This document shows, in pieces, positions 34,906-43,961 of a stretch of DNA of 64,000 nt. Positions within the stretch are counted from its first letter, which is position 1, and each line of letters begins with the position of its first letter. A program made the position numbers and the translations under genes. The notes beneath the pieces were generated by a model. The model saw only the letters and a program-made list of their open reading frames with translations, was not told the DNA's origin and ran no database searches. The DNA comes from Thermaurantimonas sp046299575 (lineage in GTDB: Bacteria > Bacteroidota > Bacteroidia > Flavobacteriales > Schleiferiaceae), in NCBI RefSeq assembly GCF_046299575.1, contig NZ_JBKBHX010000002.1, positions 496,001-560,000 of the forward strand. The letters run 5' to 3'.

Positions 34906-35788
34906 TCTTTTGAAAAATGTACATATTTGAAGAATACTGGCCAGTAAAAAGTGCAATTACATTACTGAGAAGACCGAGCACAGCACCACGAAAAGTGCCA
35001 AGTTTGGTCTTTCTATATTTTTCACTTAAAATCGACACATAAAAGGCATCAAAAAACATTGGTTTCTTTTTCTTGAATTTAAATCCATATCTCTCCACCA
35101 ATCGAATGATTGTTTGTTCTTTAAAATGATGTAAATGGATGGGAACGTCCCATGCAACCCAATCGCTGTTATAATATTTCGCATCAAATGTCTCTGGATT
35201 GGGAACTGCAAGGAGTAAAATTCCATTTTTTTTCAAATGTCTATTGAAGTATTTCAAATATTTCTCCGGTTCATAAAGGTGTTCAAATACATGAAAAAGA
35301 GTTACTACATCATAACTATGGGCTATTAAATAAAACTCGCTTTCCGAGAGCACATCCAATCCTTTAGCTTTGCAATACTCAATCATGTGAGGTGCAAACT
35401 CAACGCCTTGAACTTTTTGAAATTTATCAATAACAAACTCAAGAAATGCACCATTACCACATCCATAGTCTAAGATTGATAGATTACTGGTATATTGATT
35501 TAAAACAGATCTAAGCGCATTCCATTTACTTCGATGATTCAGTATTTGAATCAACTTATAAATCAGATCAAAGAGCGACTTTGAACCAGAATTTTTATGG
35601 GAATCATACTGGGAAAAGTTGTAATAAAGGCCAATTTGTTCTTTTGATACGACTGGCTCTGTCCTTATAAGTCCACATGAAGTACATTCAAAGAGAGAAA
35701 AAACCTCATTTGTTGTTCTCCATGCTTTTGGATGTTCTTTGCGCTCGATCCATTGATCCGAATTACATACTATACAAGATACACTCAT
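34889..35788 (-). CDS. Class I SAM methyltransferase with N-terminal zinc ribbon
   Basis: A 299-residue protein. C5-x-x-C8 and C35-x-x-C38 form a zinc ribbon, followed by a methyltransferase domain with SAM motif I L-D-Y-G-C-G-N-G at about 105-112, a motif II-like H-V-F-E-H-L-Y-E-P and W-D-V-P-I-H-L-H-H-F near 215-224. This architecture is common in O-antigen/sugar C-methyltransferase-like or 'class I SAM' proteins of Bacteroidota; the substrate is unknown. Its ATG shares one base with the mnmG stop (TAATG). Confidence 0.88.
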   Translation of the reverse strand: MSVSCIVCNSDQWIERKEHPKAWRTTNEVFSLFECTSCGLIRTEPVVSKEQIGLYYNFSQYDSHKNSGSKSLFDLIYKLIQILNHRSKWNALRSVLNQYTSNLSILDYGCGNGAFLEFVIDKFQKVQGVEFAPHMIEYCKAKGLDVLSESEFYLIAHSYDVVTLFHVFEHLYEPEKYLKYFNRHLKKNGILLLAVPNPETFDAKYYNSDWVAWDVPIHLHHFKEQTIIRLVERYGFKFKKKKPMFFDAFYVSILSEKYRKTKLGTFRGAVLGLLSNVIALFTGQYSSNMYIFQKITEIE

Positions 35789-37659
35789 TACCTTCCCATG
35801 TAGATTAGAAGAATATTGATATCTGAAGGATTTATACCACTGATTCTTGAGGCCTGACCAATAGTTTTAGGTTTAATGGCAGTGAGTTTTTCTTTTGCTT
35901 CAGTACTTAATGAGTGTACTGCGTTGTAATCAAATGAATGAGGTATTTCCAAATGTTCAAATTTTAGCAATTTCTCCGCAATTTCTTTTTCTTTGGCTAT
36001 ATAACCTTCATATTTTATCAGGATTTCAGCGGATTCGCAAATCTCTTCATTTATTTTATTATTATGTATAAATTCATTTATTTCTTGCACATTATAAAAA
36101 TCCTTGAGTGAAATTTCTGGTCGGGTCAAAATGGGTTTTAATTTCATCTTTTGCTTGGCAGGTACTGAATTTTTTGATTCTAATACAGCATTTAGAACAT
36201 TAAGATCTAAACTGAGATTTGATATGAACTCGATAAAGGAGTTTCTTTTTTGGTACTTTTCTTTAAAATCTTGGTAGCGTTGTTCATTAATCAGACCTAT
36301 TTGATAGCCTAAAGGAGTCAAACGTTCATCAGCATTGTCTTGGCGAAGGTGCATTCTAAATTCAGAACGAGACGTAAACATTCTGTAGGGTTCTTCAGTG
36401 CCCTTAGTAATTAGGTCATCAATTAAAACACCTATGTATGCTTGATCGCGTCGAATGATTATCTTTTCTAAATTATGGGCATGCTGATGCGCATTAATTC
36501 CGGCCACTATTCCTTGGCCAGCCGCCTCTTCGTACCCGGTGGTACCATTAATTTGGCCAGCAAAGAAAAGTCCGCTTACCAGTTTTGTTTCCAGCGTATG
36601 AAAGAGTTGTGTGGGTGGAAAATAGTCATACTCAATAGCATATCCCGGTCTAAAGAATCGTGCATTTTCAAAACCAGGAATTTTAGTCAATGCTTTGTAT
36701 TGAATTTCTGCAGGTAGAGAGGTGGAAAATCCATTAATATACATTTCCACTGTATTTCTACCCTCTGGTTCGATAAACAACTGATGTCGCTCACGGTGGG
36801 CAAACCGATTTATTTTGTCTTCAATAGAAGGACAATATCTGGGCCCTACACCTGTGATATGCCCTGTAAACATCGGACTTTGGTCAAAGCCTAACTTTAA
36901 TGTATCATGTACTTCAGGCGAGGTGTAGGCGATATAGCAAGGCATTTGATTTTTTACGGGCTCTGTATCTGTATAACTGAATTTTCCAGGATTTTCATCT
37001 CCATCTTGCCTCTCAAATTTTGTAAAATCGAGCGATCGACCATCTATGCGCGGAGGAGTACCAGTCTTCATTCTTCCGTGCTCAAATCCAATTTTCTTCA
37101 AAGCCTCTGTTATTCCACGCGCTGCTCCTTCGCCCATTCTACCCCCACCATATTTGTTGAGTCCTACGTGAATTACTCCGTTGAGAAAAGTACCACTGGT
37201 AAGAACTACTGATTTTGCATAAAAAGTTTGGTTTAAATTGGTCTTTACTCCCACTATCCTATCATCTTTCACTAGCACATCCACTACCATGTCTTGAAAG
37301 AAGTGCAGGTTTGGAATTTGTTCCAGCTGATATCTCCACTCGGCAGCGAAGGCCATACGATCGTTCTGTGCCCTTGGCGACCACATTGCCGGACCTTTGG
37401 AACGGTTTAACATCCGAAATTGTATCGTAGTCTTATCCGTTACTATACCGCTTAATCCGCCAAGTGCATCAATTTCCCGAATGATTTGACCCTTTGCAAT
37501 ACCACCCATAGCCGGATTACAGCTCATCTGCCCGATCACCTGCATATTCATCGTTATGAGCAATGTTTTAGAACCCATTTTTGCAGCTGCTGCGGCAGCT
37601 TCGTTACCTGCATGTCCGGCACCTACAACGATTACATCAAAGTGATTATCTCTTACCAT
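35788..37659 (-). CDS. mnmG: tRNA uridine-5-carboxymethylaminomethyl modification enzyme MnmG
   Basis: A 623-residue FAD-dependent partner of MnmE that installs cmnm5 on wobble U34 of tRNAs. Evidence: dinucleotide-binding V-V-G-A-G-H-A-G-N-E-A at about 11-21, the GidA signature S-C-N-P-A-M-G-G-I-A-K-G-Q, D-N-A-D-E-R-L-T-P-L-G, and the C-terminal helical A-S-R-I-S-G-I-N-P-S-D-I domain. Full length. It is third of four genes DUF4175-ybeY-mnmG-methyltransferase, and a parS-like sequence is just upstream of its start. Confidence 0.97.
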   Translation of the reverse strand: MVRDNHFDVIVVGAGHAGNEAAAAAAKMGSKTLLITMNMQVIGQMSCNPAMGGIAKGQIIREIDALGGLSGIVTDKTTIQFRMLNRSKGPAMWSPRAQNDRMAFAAEWRYQLEQIPNLHFFQDMVVDVLVKDDRIVGVKTNLNQTFYAKSVVLTSGTFLNGVIHVGLNKYGGGRMGEGAARGITEALKKIGFEHGRMKTGTPPRIDGRSLDFTKFERQDGDENPGKFSYTDTEPVKNQMPCYIAYTSPEVHDTLKLGFDQSPMFTGHITGVGPRYCPSIEDKINRFAHRERHQLFIEPEGRNTVEMYINGFSTSLPAEIQYKALTKIPGFENARFFRPGYAIEYDYFPPTQLFHTLETKLVSGLFFAGQINGTTGYEEAAGQGIVAGINAHQHAHNLEKIIIRRDQAYIGVLIDDLITKGTEEPYRMFTSRSEFRMHLRQDNADERLTPLGYQIGLINEQRYQDFKEKYQKRNSFIEFISNLSLDLNVLNAVLESKNSVPAKQKMKLKPILTRPEISLKDFYNVQEINEFIHNNKINEEICESAEILIKYEGYIAKEKEIAEKLLKFEHLEIPHSFDYNAVHSLSTEAKEKLTAIKPKTIGQASRISGINPSDINILLIYMGR

Positions 37660-37662
37660 AGT

Positions 37663-38085
37663 TTAATGTTTCACGTGGAACGTATAAAACAGATCCGTTA
37701 ATTCCTTTTCCTTTTCAGTCATAATTTGTTTCTCCTCTTGAGTTGAATCATTGAATCCAACACAATGTAATAAGGCATGATAAAAAGTTCTAATATATTC
37801 CCATTGAATAGGTTTCTCAGAAACAAGACAAAATTTATCTACATAATCTAAACAAATAAAAATTTCAACATCAATAAAATTTTTTTTCAGTGAACAAAAT
37901 GTGATAACATCAGTGTAATAATTGTGTTTCAAAACATTTGAATTTAAAGCAAGCATGTCATCAAGAAAAAGATTTGTAAGAACAATATTTCTAAAATTAA
38001 CTGGGTAAAACCTTCTGAATACGTTAATAAGCTCAGTAATCAAGTGCTCAGTAAAAAAATTGTGAGGATCATTAATAACGAACAT
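37663..38085 (-). CDS. ybeY: rRNA maturation endoribonuclease YbeY
   Basis: A 140-residue UPF0054 metalloprotein needed for 16S rRNA 3'-end processing. The metal-binding helix reads H-A-L-L-H-C-V-G-F-N-D-S, giving two of the three canonical histidines. The third ligand (His in most bacteria) is replaced by N-D, as I recall for Bacteroidota YbeY. Also typical are I-N-x-x-F-L-D-D-M-L-A-L-N and T-D-V-I-T-F. Its start overlaps the DUF4175 gene by 14 nt. Its final codons (F-H-V-K-H) are written by the parS-like sequence. Confidence 0.92.
   Translation of the reverse strand: MFVINDPHNFFTEHLITELINVFRRFYPVNFRNIVLTNLFLDDMLALNSNVLKHNYYTDVITFCSLKKNFIDVEIFICLDYVDKFCLVSEKPIQWEYIRTFYHALLHCVGFNDSTQEEKQIMTEKEKELTDLFYTFHVKH
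37667..37682 (+). promoter_or_regulatory. parS-like ParB-binding palindrome
   Basis: The plus strand reads TGTTTCACGTGGAACG; the minus strand reads CGTTCCACGTGAAACA. Compared with the widely conserved parS consensus TGTTNCACGTGNAACA, 15 of 16 positions fit (one end base differs). It overlaps the last codons of ybeY, directly upstream of mnmG. No parA or parB gene is in the window. Confidence 0.6.
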
Positions 38086-40486
38086 TATTCTTTAAAATTA
38101 GGTCTTTTCTGCTTATGTACAAGATGTTAAAATTATTCGCCTTTATTAAATCAATTTCCTCCACATTCCGATCGTCAACAAAATTTCCTTTTCTTTTATT
38201 ATCCATTACTTCGTTTAATCTTTTAGAATTCTCTGAATCTAACCATTTAATTTTCCTCTTTAATTCATCAATTACAGATGAATAAGATAATTTATTATTC
38301 CTTAATTGTTTTTCTAATTCTTCTAATGAGTCCCTGCTACCTTTACTTCCAGATTTACCATCTTTTTCTTTTCTATCATTATTAGAATTTGAATTTTCAG
38401 ATGAATTTTCGTTGCCCTCATTTTTTGAATCATTATTTAGCTTATTGTTAGATCCCTCATTAGAATTTGAACCATTAGCATTTTTACCGTCTTTATACTC
38501 TTCACCAAGTAATTCACTTAATCCGGGCTTTTTAGAATTCCCGTTATTAGATGGGTTTGAACAATTTGAATTATTCTGATTATTATTTTGATTATTAAAA
38601 TTCATATTATTTTGTTCAATGTTTTTTATGATTTGATAAAGTTTAACTGATAGAGAGTTGATAGCATAAACATAATTTTTTAAATCTGTACTATTTTGAA
38701 TTGTATTCTTCAATCTGTTATAATCTTCAGATAAAATAGATCGAAGAGATTTATTTTTAAAAAGTATAATATTTAAGGAATCTGATAAAGATAACAAATT
38801 AGAATTATTTAATAAATCTTTATTGTTTTTATACTTATTCCTTTCAATATCAATAGAAAGATTATTAAAAGACAATAATAAACTCTCCAGAATAATTTGT
38901 TCAGAGGAGTTTATTTCACCTGATTCGGATGAATTATCATTGGTGCTTTTATTTTTATTATTTTCTTTATTGTATCTATTTAAGGTATTTTGAAGTTTTT
39001 GTTTCAAAATATCATTGGCTAAGTCCTGAGAATTTTTTGCATTATTTTGATACTCCTCTAAAAATTTACCTACATCTTTTAAAAGTGAATTGATTTGATT
39101 TATCCGCATTTGATCATTAATAAATGAAGAAATATTATTTAATTGACTTTGAAAATTTTGTAAAATTTGATATATTTCACTTATGGAAGAGGTTTTAATC
39201 AATTCATTTAAATTATTAATAACCGAAACTATTTCTTTTTCAAGATTTTCGAGGTATTGATATGGTAAATCGCTATTATTAGAAATATTCATCGAAGCAC
39301 CAAAAATCGATGTATTAATTCCTATTGATACTTTTGTAGTCTTATTTAAAATATTTGTCGCAATAATTGTATATTGTAAATTAGTATCCAATTCAAAAAG
39401 AACAGAAGTTTTAGGCTGTTTAAAAAAATCTTTATTGTTATTTATTTGTAGATATTTAAGCCCATTTTCATCAGTGACTGAAATTAAATATAAATTTCCA
39501 ATTTTAGAATAATTTATTATTGGATTTGAAATATTTCTTTTAGAAAAATGAACCTGAAATGTATCACATATGTAAGTATTGCAAAAAATAAAGTCGATAA
39601 CTGTATCCTTATTAAACAAAAATTTTCCAGAAAATAAATTATTAGAAGAATTTTCAGCAACTAATTTATATTCCACAATTGACATATCTAAAATATTTAA
39701 ATGGGTTAAATTTGTAAAATGTTCTTTAATAGTATTTTCATAATTTGTATAAACAGAAAATTCACGAATTTTTGGACGAGGTACAATATTGATCTGAATC
39801 TTTTTTTGAAAAGAATTTAATTTAAAAATTAGATTTTTTTCATTAGTTGTCGCCAAACCAACAAAATTTTGTCCATTAGTTAAATTTGTATTGTAACTCC
39901 CATATTGTAACTGTATTTGTCCTTTGCTATCAAAATCAGTAAATAGAAAAATACTATCACCTTCAACAAAAAAATCTTTATTAAAGGTGTAAGAAATTTT
40001 TTGTATATATTTATCAAAAACGTCATCGTTTACATTAATTTGAAAAAATTTAAAGCTAAAGGAAATAGATAGGACAAGGATAACAAATACATAAAGTATA
40101 ACCTTTTTGGGTTTTGGGAAAAAAATGTATTTTAAACGATTTGATAATTCCACTGTTGAAAAAACATCGTCTCTTTTAACTAAATCACCCTGAATGGAAA
40201 ATTCTAAAAAATCTTTCTTAGTAAAAAGTAAGTTGAATAATTTCTTTTTTAGTGAATTGGAAAAATAAAATAAGACAATAAGACAAAATGCCACTATAAA
40301 AAGGAAAAATATTAAAACACCAATATTTGATAATATATTAAAAACAGAGAAATTTTTTACTAAGTGAAGACTAAAATTTACTATTGCGTTAAAATTAACG
40401 TAAATTAAACTAAAAAAAGTCAAAATACTAAGTCCAACAACAAAGACCTTTAAATACCACAAAAACTTTACACGACTCAAGTTCAT
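38072..40486 (-). CDS. DUF4175-like membrane protein with Asn-rich low-complexity region
   Basis: Start set at ATG 40486 (804 residues); an in-frame TTG at 40498 is inside the -7 box. Three membrane segments (about 7-30, 50-75, 130-155) are followed by a long beta-rich exported part (about 160-400), a helical region (400-620) and an extreme Asn/Ser/Gly/Lys stretch (about 630-730), then a C-terminal helix. The position upstream of ybeY and mnmG and the topology match Bacteroidota DUF4175 proteins, though this one is shorter than the ~1,100 residues I recall and strongly diverged. Function unknown. Codon use is very AT-rich. Confidence 0.75.
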   Translation of the reverse strand: MNLSRVKFLWYLKVFVVGLSILTFFSLIYVNFNAIVNFSLHLVKNFSVFNILSNIGVLIFFLFIVAFCLIVLFYFSNSLKKKLFNLLFTKKDFLEFSIQGDLVKRDDVFSTVELSNRLKYIFFPKPKKVILYVFVILVLSISFSFKFFQINVNDDVFDKYIQKISYTFNKDFFVEGDSIFLFTDFDSKGQIQLQYGSYNTNLTNGQNFVGLATTNEKNLIFKLNSFQKKIQINIVPRPKIREFSVYTNYENTIKEHFTNLTHLNILDMSIVEYKLVAENSSNNLFSGKFLFNKDTVIDFIFCNTYICDTFQVHFSKRNISNPIINYSKIGNLYLISVTDENGLKYLQINNNKDFFKQPKTSVLFELDTNLQYTIIATNILNKTTKVSIGINTSIFGASMNISNNSDLPYQYLENLEKEIVSVINNLNELIKTSSISEIYQILQNFQSQLNNISSFINDQMRINQINSLLKDVGKFLEEYQNNAKNSQDLANDILKQKLQNTLNRYNKENNKNKSTNDNSSESGEINSSEQIILESLLLSFNNLSIDIERNKYKNNKDLLNNSNLLSLSDSLNIILFKNKSLRSILSEDYNRLKNTIQNSTDLKNYVYAINSLSVKLYQIIKNIEQNNMNFNNQNNNQNNSNCSNPSNNGNSKKPGLSELLGEEYKDGKNANGSNSNEGSNNKLNNDSKNEGNENSSENSNSNNDRKEKDGKSGSKGSRDSLEELEKQLRNNKLSYSSVIDELKRKIKWLDSENSKRLNEVMDNKRKGNFVDDRNVEEIDLIKANNFNILYISRKDLILKNNVRY

Positions 40487-40503
40487 AATTTTGCACAAAA
40501 TTA
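40486..40503. promoter_or_regulatory. Symmetric divergent promoter between DUF4175 gene and gltX
   Basis: TAATTTTG (40486-40493, plus strand -7 box for gltX), CA, then CAAAATTA (40496-40503), which is TAATTTTG on the minus strand and a -7 box for the DUF4175 gene. The two boxes are perfect inverted repeats 2 nt apart. Predicted leaders are very short: gltX ATG is at 40507 and the DUF4175 ATG at 40486. Confidence 0.55.
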
Positions 40504-40506
40504 CAA

Positions 40507-42003
40507 ATGAGAAGAGTACGATTTGCGCCCAGCCCTACCGGACCTTTGCATATTGGCGGTGTAAGAACAGCACTTTATAATTATTTGTTTGCAAAACAGG
40601 AAAACGGAAAGTTTTTAATAAGAATTGAAGATACCGACCAAACACGAACTGTATCTTATGCAGAAAATTACATATTTGAAACGCTTGAATGGCTAGGTTT
40701 GATTCCTGATGAAGGATACAATCAAGAAGAACGCAAACAATATAAACAATCCAACAGAAAAGATATTTATAAACAGTTTGTCGACAAACTTTTAGAGTCC
40801 GGCGCAGCATATATAGCATTTGATACTCAAGAAGAACTGGAACATATTAGAGAATTATCACATAAAAGTGGTAGACAATGGCAGTATGACAGTATTACAC
40901 GCCAGTACATGCGCAATAGTCTAACATTGCCATCCGATGAAGTTGAAAAATTATTAGCCTCTAACACACCTCATGTCGTAAGACTTAAACTTGATAGGAA
41001 TGAAGAAGTACGTTTCGATGACTTAATCAGAGGCACAGTAGTCTTTAATACGAGTAATTTAGATGATAAAATCCTTTTTAAATCTGACGGAATGCCGACC
41101 TATCATATGGCAAATGTCGTGGATGACCATCTAATGAACATTACTCATGTAATACGAGGCGAAGAATGGTTGCCTTCCACTCCCATACATGTACTCTTGT
41201 ACCTAAAGTTAGGATTAAAAGATAGAATGCCAAAATTTGCACACTTACCCTTGTTATTGCGACCAGATGGAAATGGCAAATTGAGTAAGAGAGATGGTGA
41301 AAAATATGGGTTTCCTGTATTTCCTCTACAATTTATATCTGAAAATAACGTCCTTGTAAAAGGTTATAAAGAAACAGGTTTTTTACCACAGGCATTTATT
41401 AACATGTTAGCACTTTTAGGATGGAATCCTGGGACTGAACAAGAAATATTTAGTTTAGAAGAATTAATTCAACAATTTTCTATAGATAGAATTTCAAAAT
41501 CAGGTGCAAAGTTTAGTTATGATAAAGCTTTGTGGATTAATCATAATCACATAAAAAATTCTTCTACTGAATATCTATTCGATTACATAGTTAAAAATTT
41601 TCAAATTGAAAATCTTGAAAAAGAATTGTTATTCAGGTTAATAGAGGTTGACAAAATACGAGTGAATCTTATAACAGAAATATTAGAAGACTATAGATCA
41701 TGCATTGATTATGAAAATAATATAGATAAAGAATTCTTTAATTTACAAATTCAAAAAATTAATAAACCCATTGTAGAAAATCTTATAGAAAATTTACAAA
41801 AAATTAACGATGAATCAAAAAGCCACATTGACGAATTTTTCAAAAATTTCTTAAATACAAACAATATAAAAATTGGTTCAATAGGACTACCTTTGAGAGC
41901 ACTTTTATTGGGTAAAAAAACTGGTCCTTCTATTTCAGAAATTATATATGTTTTAGGAAAGAATTTAACAATTAAAAGACTTGAAAAAATTTATGAGATT
42001 TAG
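40507..42003 (+). CDS. gltX: Glutamyl-tRNA synthetase
   Basis: Class I aminoacyl-tRNA synthetase (498 residues, normal). HIGH-type motif P-S-P-T-G-P-L-H-I-G-G at about 8-18 and KMSKS-type K-L-S-K-R-D-G at about 259-265. Also D-T-D-Q-T-R and the tRNA-binding P-T-Y-H-M-A-N-V-V-D-D-H block. The C-terminal anticodon-binding domain is AT-rich and diverged. It shares a divergent promoter with the DUF4175 gene and overlaps folB by 11 nt. Confidence 0.97.
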   Translation: MRRVRFAPSPTGPLHIGGVRTALYNYLFAKQENGKFLIRIEDTDQTRTVSYAENYIFETLEWLGLIPDEGYNQEERKQYKQSNRKDIYKQFVDKLLESGAAYIAFDTQEELEHIRELSHKSGRQWQYDSITRQYMRNSLTLPSDEVEKLLASNTPHVVRLKLDRNEEVRFDDLIRGTVVFNTSNLDDKILFKSDGMPTYHMANVVDDHLMNITHVIRGEEWLPSTPIHVLLYLKLGLKDRMPKFAHLPLLLRPDGNGKLSKRDGEKYGFPVFPLQFISENNVLVKGYKETGFLPQAFINMLALLGWNPGTEQEIFSLEELIQQFSIDRISKSGAKFSYDKALWINHNHIKNSSTEYLFDYIVKNFQIENLEKELLFRLIEVDKIRVNLITEILEDYRSCIDYENNIDKEFFNLQIQKINKPIVENLIENLQKINDESKSHIDEFFKNFLNTNNIKIGSIGLPLRALLLGKKTGPSISEIIYVLGKNLTIKRLEKIYEI

Positions 42004-42340
42004 AATTAAACTTGAAAATATTCGAATTTATGGTTTCAATGGATGTATAGAAGAAGAATCTAAAATTGGAACAGATTATTTAGTAAACATAGAGCTTACT
42101 ACTGTGAATTCATCTTACAAAACAGATGATCTAACTGAAACTGTTGATTATTGTACAGTTTATGCAATTGTAGAAGAAGAGAGCCGAAACCGCTACAATC
42201 TCATTGAAACACTGGCACACAAGATTTTATACAGGCTCAAAAACTTGTCTAATGTTGAAAGTTGCTCTGTAGAAATTAAAAAATTAAATCCTCCAGTTAA
42301 TGGAGATGTTGCATCAGTCTCTGTTATATTTGCAGCCTAA
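41993..42340 (+). CDS. folB: Dihydroneopterin aldolase
   Basis: Folate pathway enzyme cleaving 7,8-dihydroneopterin. The ATG at 41993 gives 115 residues, the normal size. The protein shows I-R-I-Y-G-F-N-G-C-I-E-E-E with the substrate Glu, then V-D-Y-C-T-V-Y and the L-I-E-T-L-A segment containing the catalytic-region E, and ends with V-E-I-K-K-L-N-P-P-V. The start overlaps gltX by 11 nt and tRNA-Cys begins 3 nt after its stop. Confidence 0.92.
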   Translation: MRFRIKLENIRIYGFNGCIEEESKIGTDYLVNIELTTVNSSYKTDDLTETVDYCTVYAIVEEESRNRYNLIETLAHKILYRLKNLSNVESCSVEIKKLNPPVNGDVASVSVIFAA

Positions 42341-42343
42341 TTA

Positions 42344-42414
42344 GGTTCTGTGGCCGAGGGGCTAGGCAGAGGTCTGCAAAACCTCCTACACCGGTTCGAA
42401 TCCGGTCGGAACCT
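42344..42414 (+). tRNA. tRNA-Cys (anticodon GCA)
   Basis: Full cloverleaf of 71 nt: acceptor GGTTCTG/CGGAACC with one G-T pair, D-arm GCC...GGC, anticodon arm GAGGT-CTGCAAA-ACCTC (GCA), and T-arm ACCGG-TTCGAAT-CCGGT. The discriminator base is T (U73), the known identity element for cysteine. CCA is not encoded. Confidence 0.96.
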
Positions 42415-42440
42415 CTACTAAAATATCACCCCTACACTTT

Positions 42441-43961
42441 ATGGAAACTTTTATTTCAAACGACCCAAAAGTGATTCCCGGCACTTGGGTCGGTAGAAAC
42501 ACTTTTCTATCTAACAATTTTATAGAATCATATTCTCCCATAGATAACTCACTATTGGGAACAGTTAGTGTAACAACGCTCGAACAATACAATACTGTCA
42601 TAGAAGAGGCTTATAAGGCTTTTATAGAATGGAGGAAAGTACCCGCTCCAAAAAGAGGTGCATTTATAAGAGCATTTGCTGACAAAGTACGAGAGAAAAA
42701 AGAGGAGTTAGCAAAGCTTATAACACTCGAAATGGGTAAATCCATACAAGAAGCTTTGGGTGAAGTTCAAGAAATCATCGACATATGCGACTTTGCTGTT
42801 GGACTATCGAGACAACTATATGGACTAACAATACAATCAGAGCGACCTAATCATAAGATGCTTGAAACTTGGCATCCACTAGGAATTGTAGGTATTATAT
42901 CAGCATTTAACTTTCCGATGGCTGTTTGGTCATGGAATTCAACCATTGCGTGGGTGTGTGGGAATGTGACTGTATGGAAGCCAAGTGAAAAAGTTCCTTT
43001 ATGCGCAATAGAACTTCAAAAAATTGTTTCACAAGTTTTAGAAGAATTCAATTATCCACAAGCCATTTCAAACGTAATAAATGGTGATTACCGTGTTGGC
43101 GAATACTTGTCACACGATCATAGAGTAGCGCTTATCTCTGCCACGGGAAGTACACGAATGGGTAAAGAAGTAGCTAAAGCAGTATCAGCACGTTTAGGTA
43201 AATATCTTTTAGAACTTGGTGGAAATAATGCAATCATAGTAACACCATCCGCCGATTTAAAGCTATTGATTCCGGCCGCCGTTTTTGGTGCAGTAGGTAC
43301 AGCTGGACAAAGATGCACTAGTACACGTAGATTAATTATTCACAGCAGTGTTTACGAAAAAGTAATAAGCGCCCTAATAAATGCATATAACCAACTTAGG
43401 ATTGGTAATCCAATAGATGAAAAAAATCACCTTGGACCTCTGATCGATAAAAATGCAGTAGAAAGTTATTTACAAGCCATTGATAAAGCCATTTATTATG
43501 GAGGTAAGATAATTCAACCAGGTGGTATTTTAGAAGGTGAAGAATATACTTCAGGGCTTTATGTAAAACCTTGTATTATAGAAGTAACACCGGATAATCC
43601 TGTAGTACAAGTTGAAACATTTGCTCCTATTCTATACGTAATGAAGTATGAAACACTAGAAGAAGCAATCGAAATTCATAACAATGTACCACAAGGCCTT
43701 TCATCATCTATTATGACACTCAATATGCGCGAAGCCGAATACTTTCTTTCGAGTGAAGGAAGCGATTGTGGAATTGCCAACGTGAATATTGGAACCTCAG
43801 GCGCTGAGATTGGAGGAGCATTTGGAGGTGAAAAAGAAACAGGAGGTGGACGCGAAAGCGGTAGTGATGCCTGGAAAAATTACATGAGGCGACAGACATC
43901 CACTATTAATTACGGCACTGACCTTCCCTTAGCGCAGGGCATAAAATTTACAATCGATTAA
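42441..43961 (+). CDS. Aldehyde dehydrogenase, ALDH7 (antiquitin/AMADH)-like
   Basis: A 506-residue NAD-dependent aldehyde dehydrogenase. N-terminal N-F-I-E-S-Y-S-P-I-D, F-N-F-P-M-A-V-W at 156-163, E258 in L-E-L-G-G-N-N-A, and catalytic C292 in A-G-Q-R-C-T-S-T-R-R. The W-H-P-L-G-I-V and 'G-Q-R-C-T' context resembles the ALDH7/alpha-aminoadipate semialdehyde dehydrogenase branch (lysine degradation, piperideine-6-carboxylate). Assignment within ALDH is by similarity only. The 3' end overlaps the convergent Nudix gene by 14 nt. Confidence 0.9.
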   Translation: METFISNDPKVIPGTWVGRNTFLSNNFIESYSPIDNSLLGTVSVTTLEQYNTVIEEAYKAFIEWRKVPAPKRGAFIRAFADKVREKKEELAKLITLEMGKSIQEALGEVQEIIDICDFAVGLSRQLYGLTIQSERPNHKMLETWHPLGIVGIISAFNFPMAVWSWNSTIAWVCGNVTVWKPSEKVPLCAIELQKIVSQVLEEFNYPQAISNVINGDYRVGEYLSHDHRVALISATGSTRMGKEVAKAVSARLGKYLLELGGNNAIIVTPSADLKLLIPAAVFGAVGTAGQRCTSTRRLIIHSSVYEKVISALINAYNQLRIGNPIDEKNHLGPLIDKNAVESYLQAIDKAIYYGGKIIQPGGILEGEEYTSGLYVKPCIIEVTPDNPVVQVETFAPILYVMKYETLEEAIEIHNNVPQGLSSSIMTLNMREAEYFLSSEGSDCGIANVNIGTSGAEIGGAFGGEKETGGGRESGSDAWKNYMRRQTSTINYGTDLPLAQGIKFTID

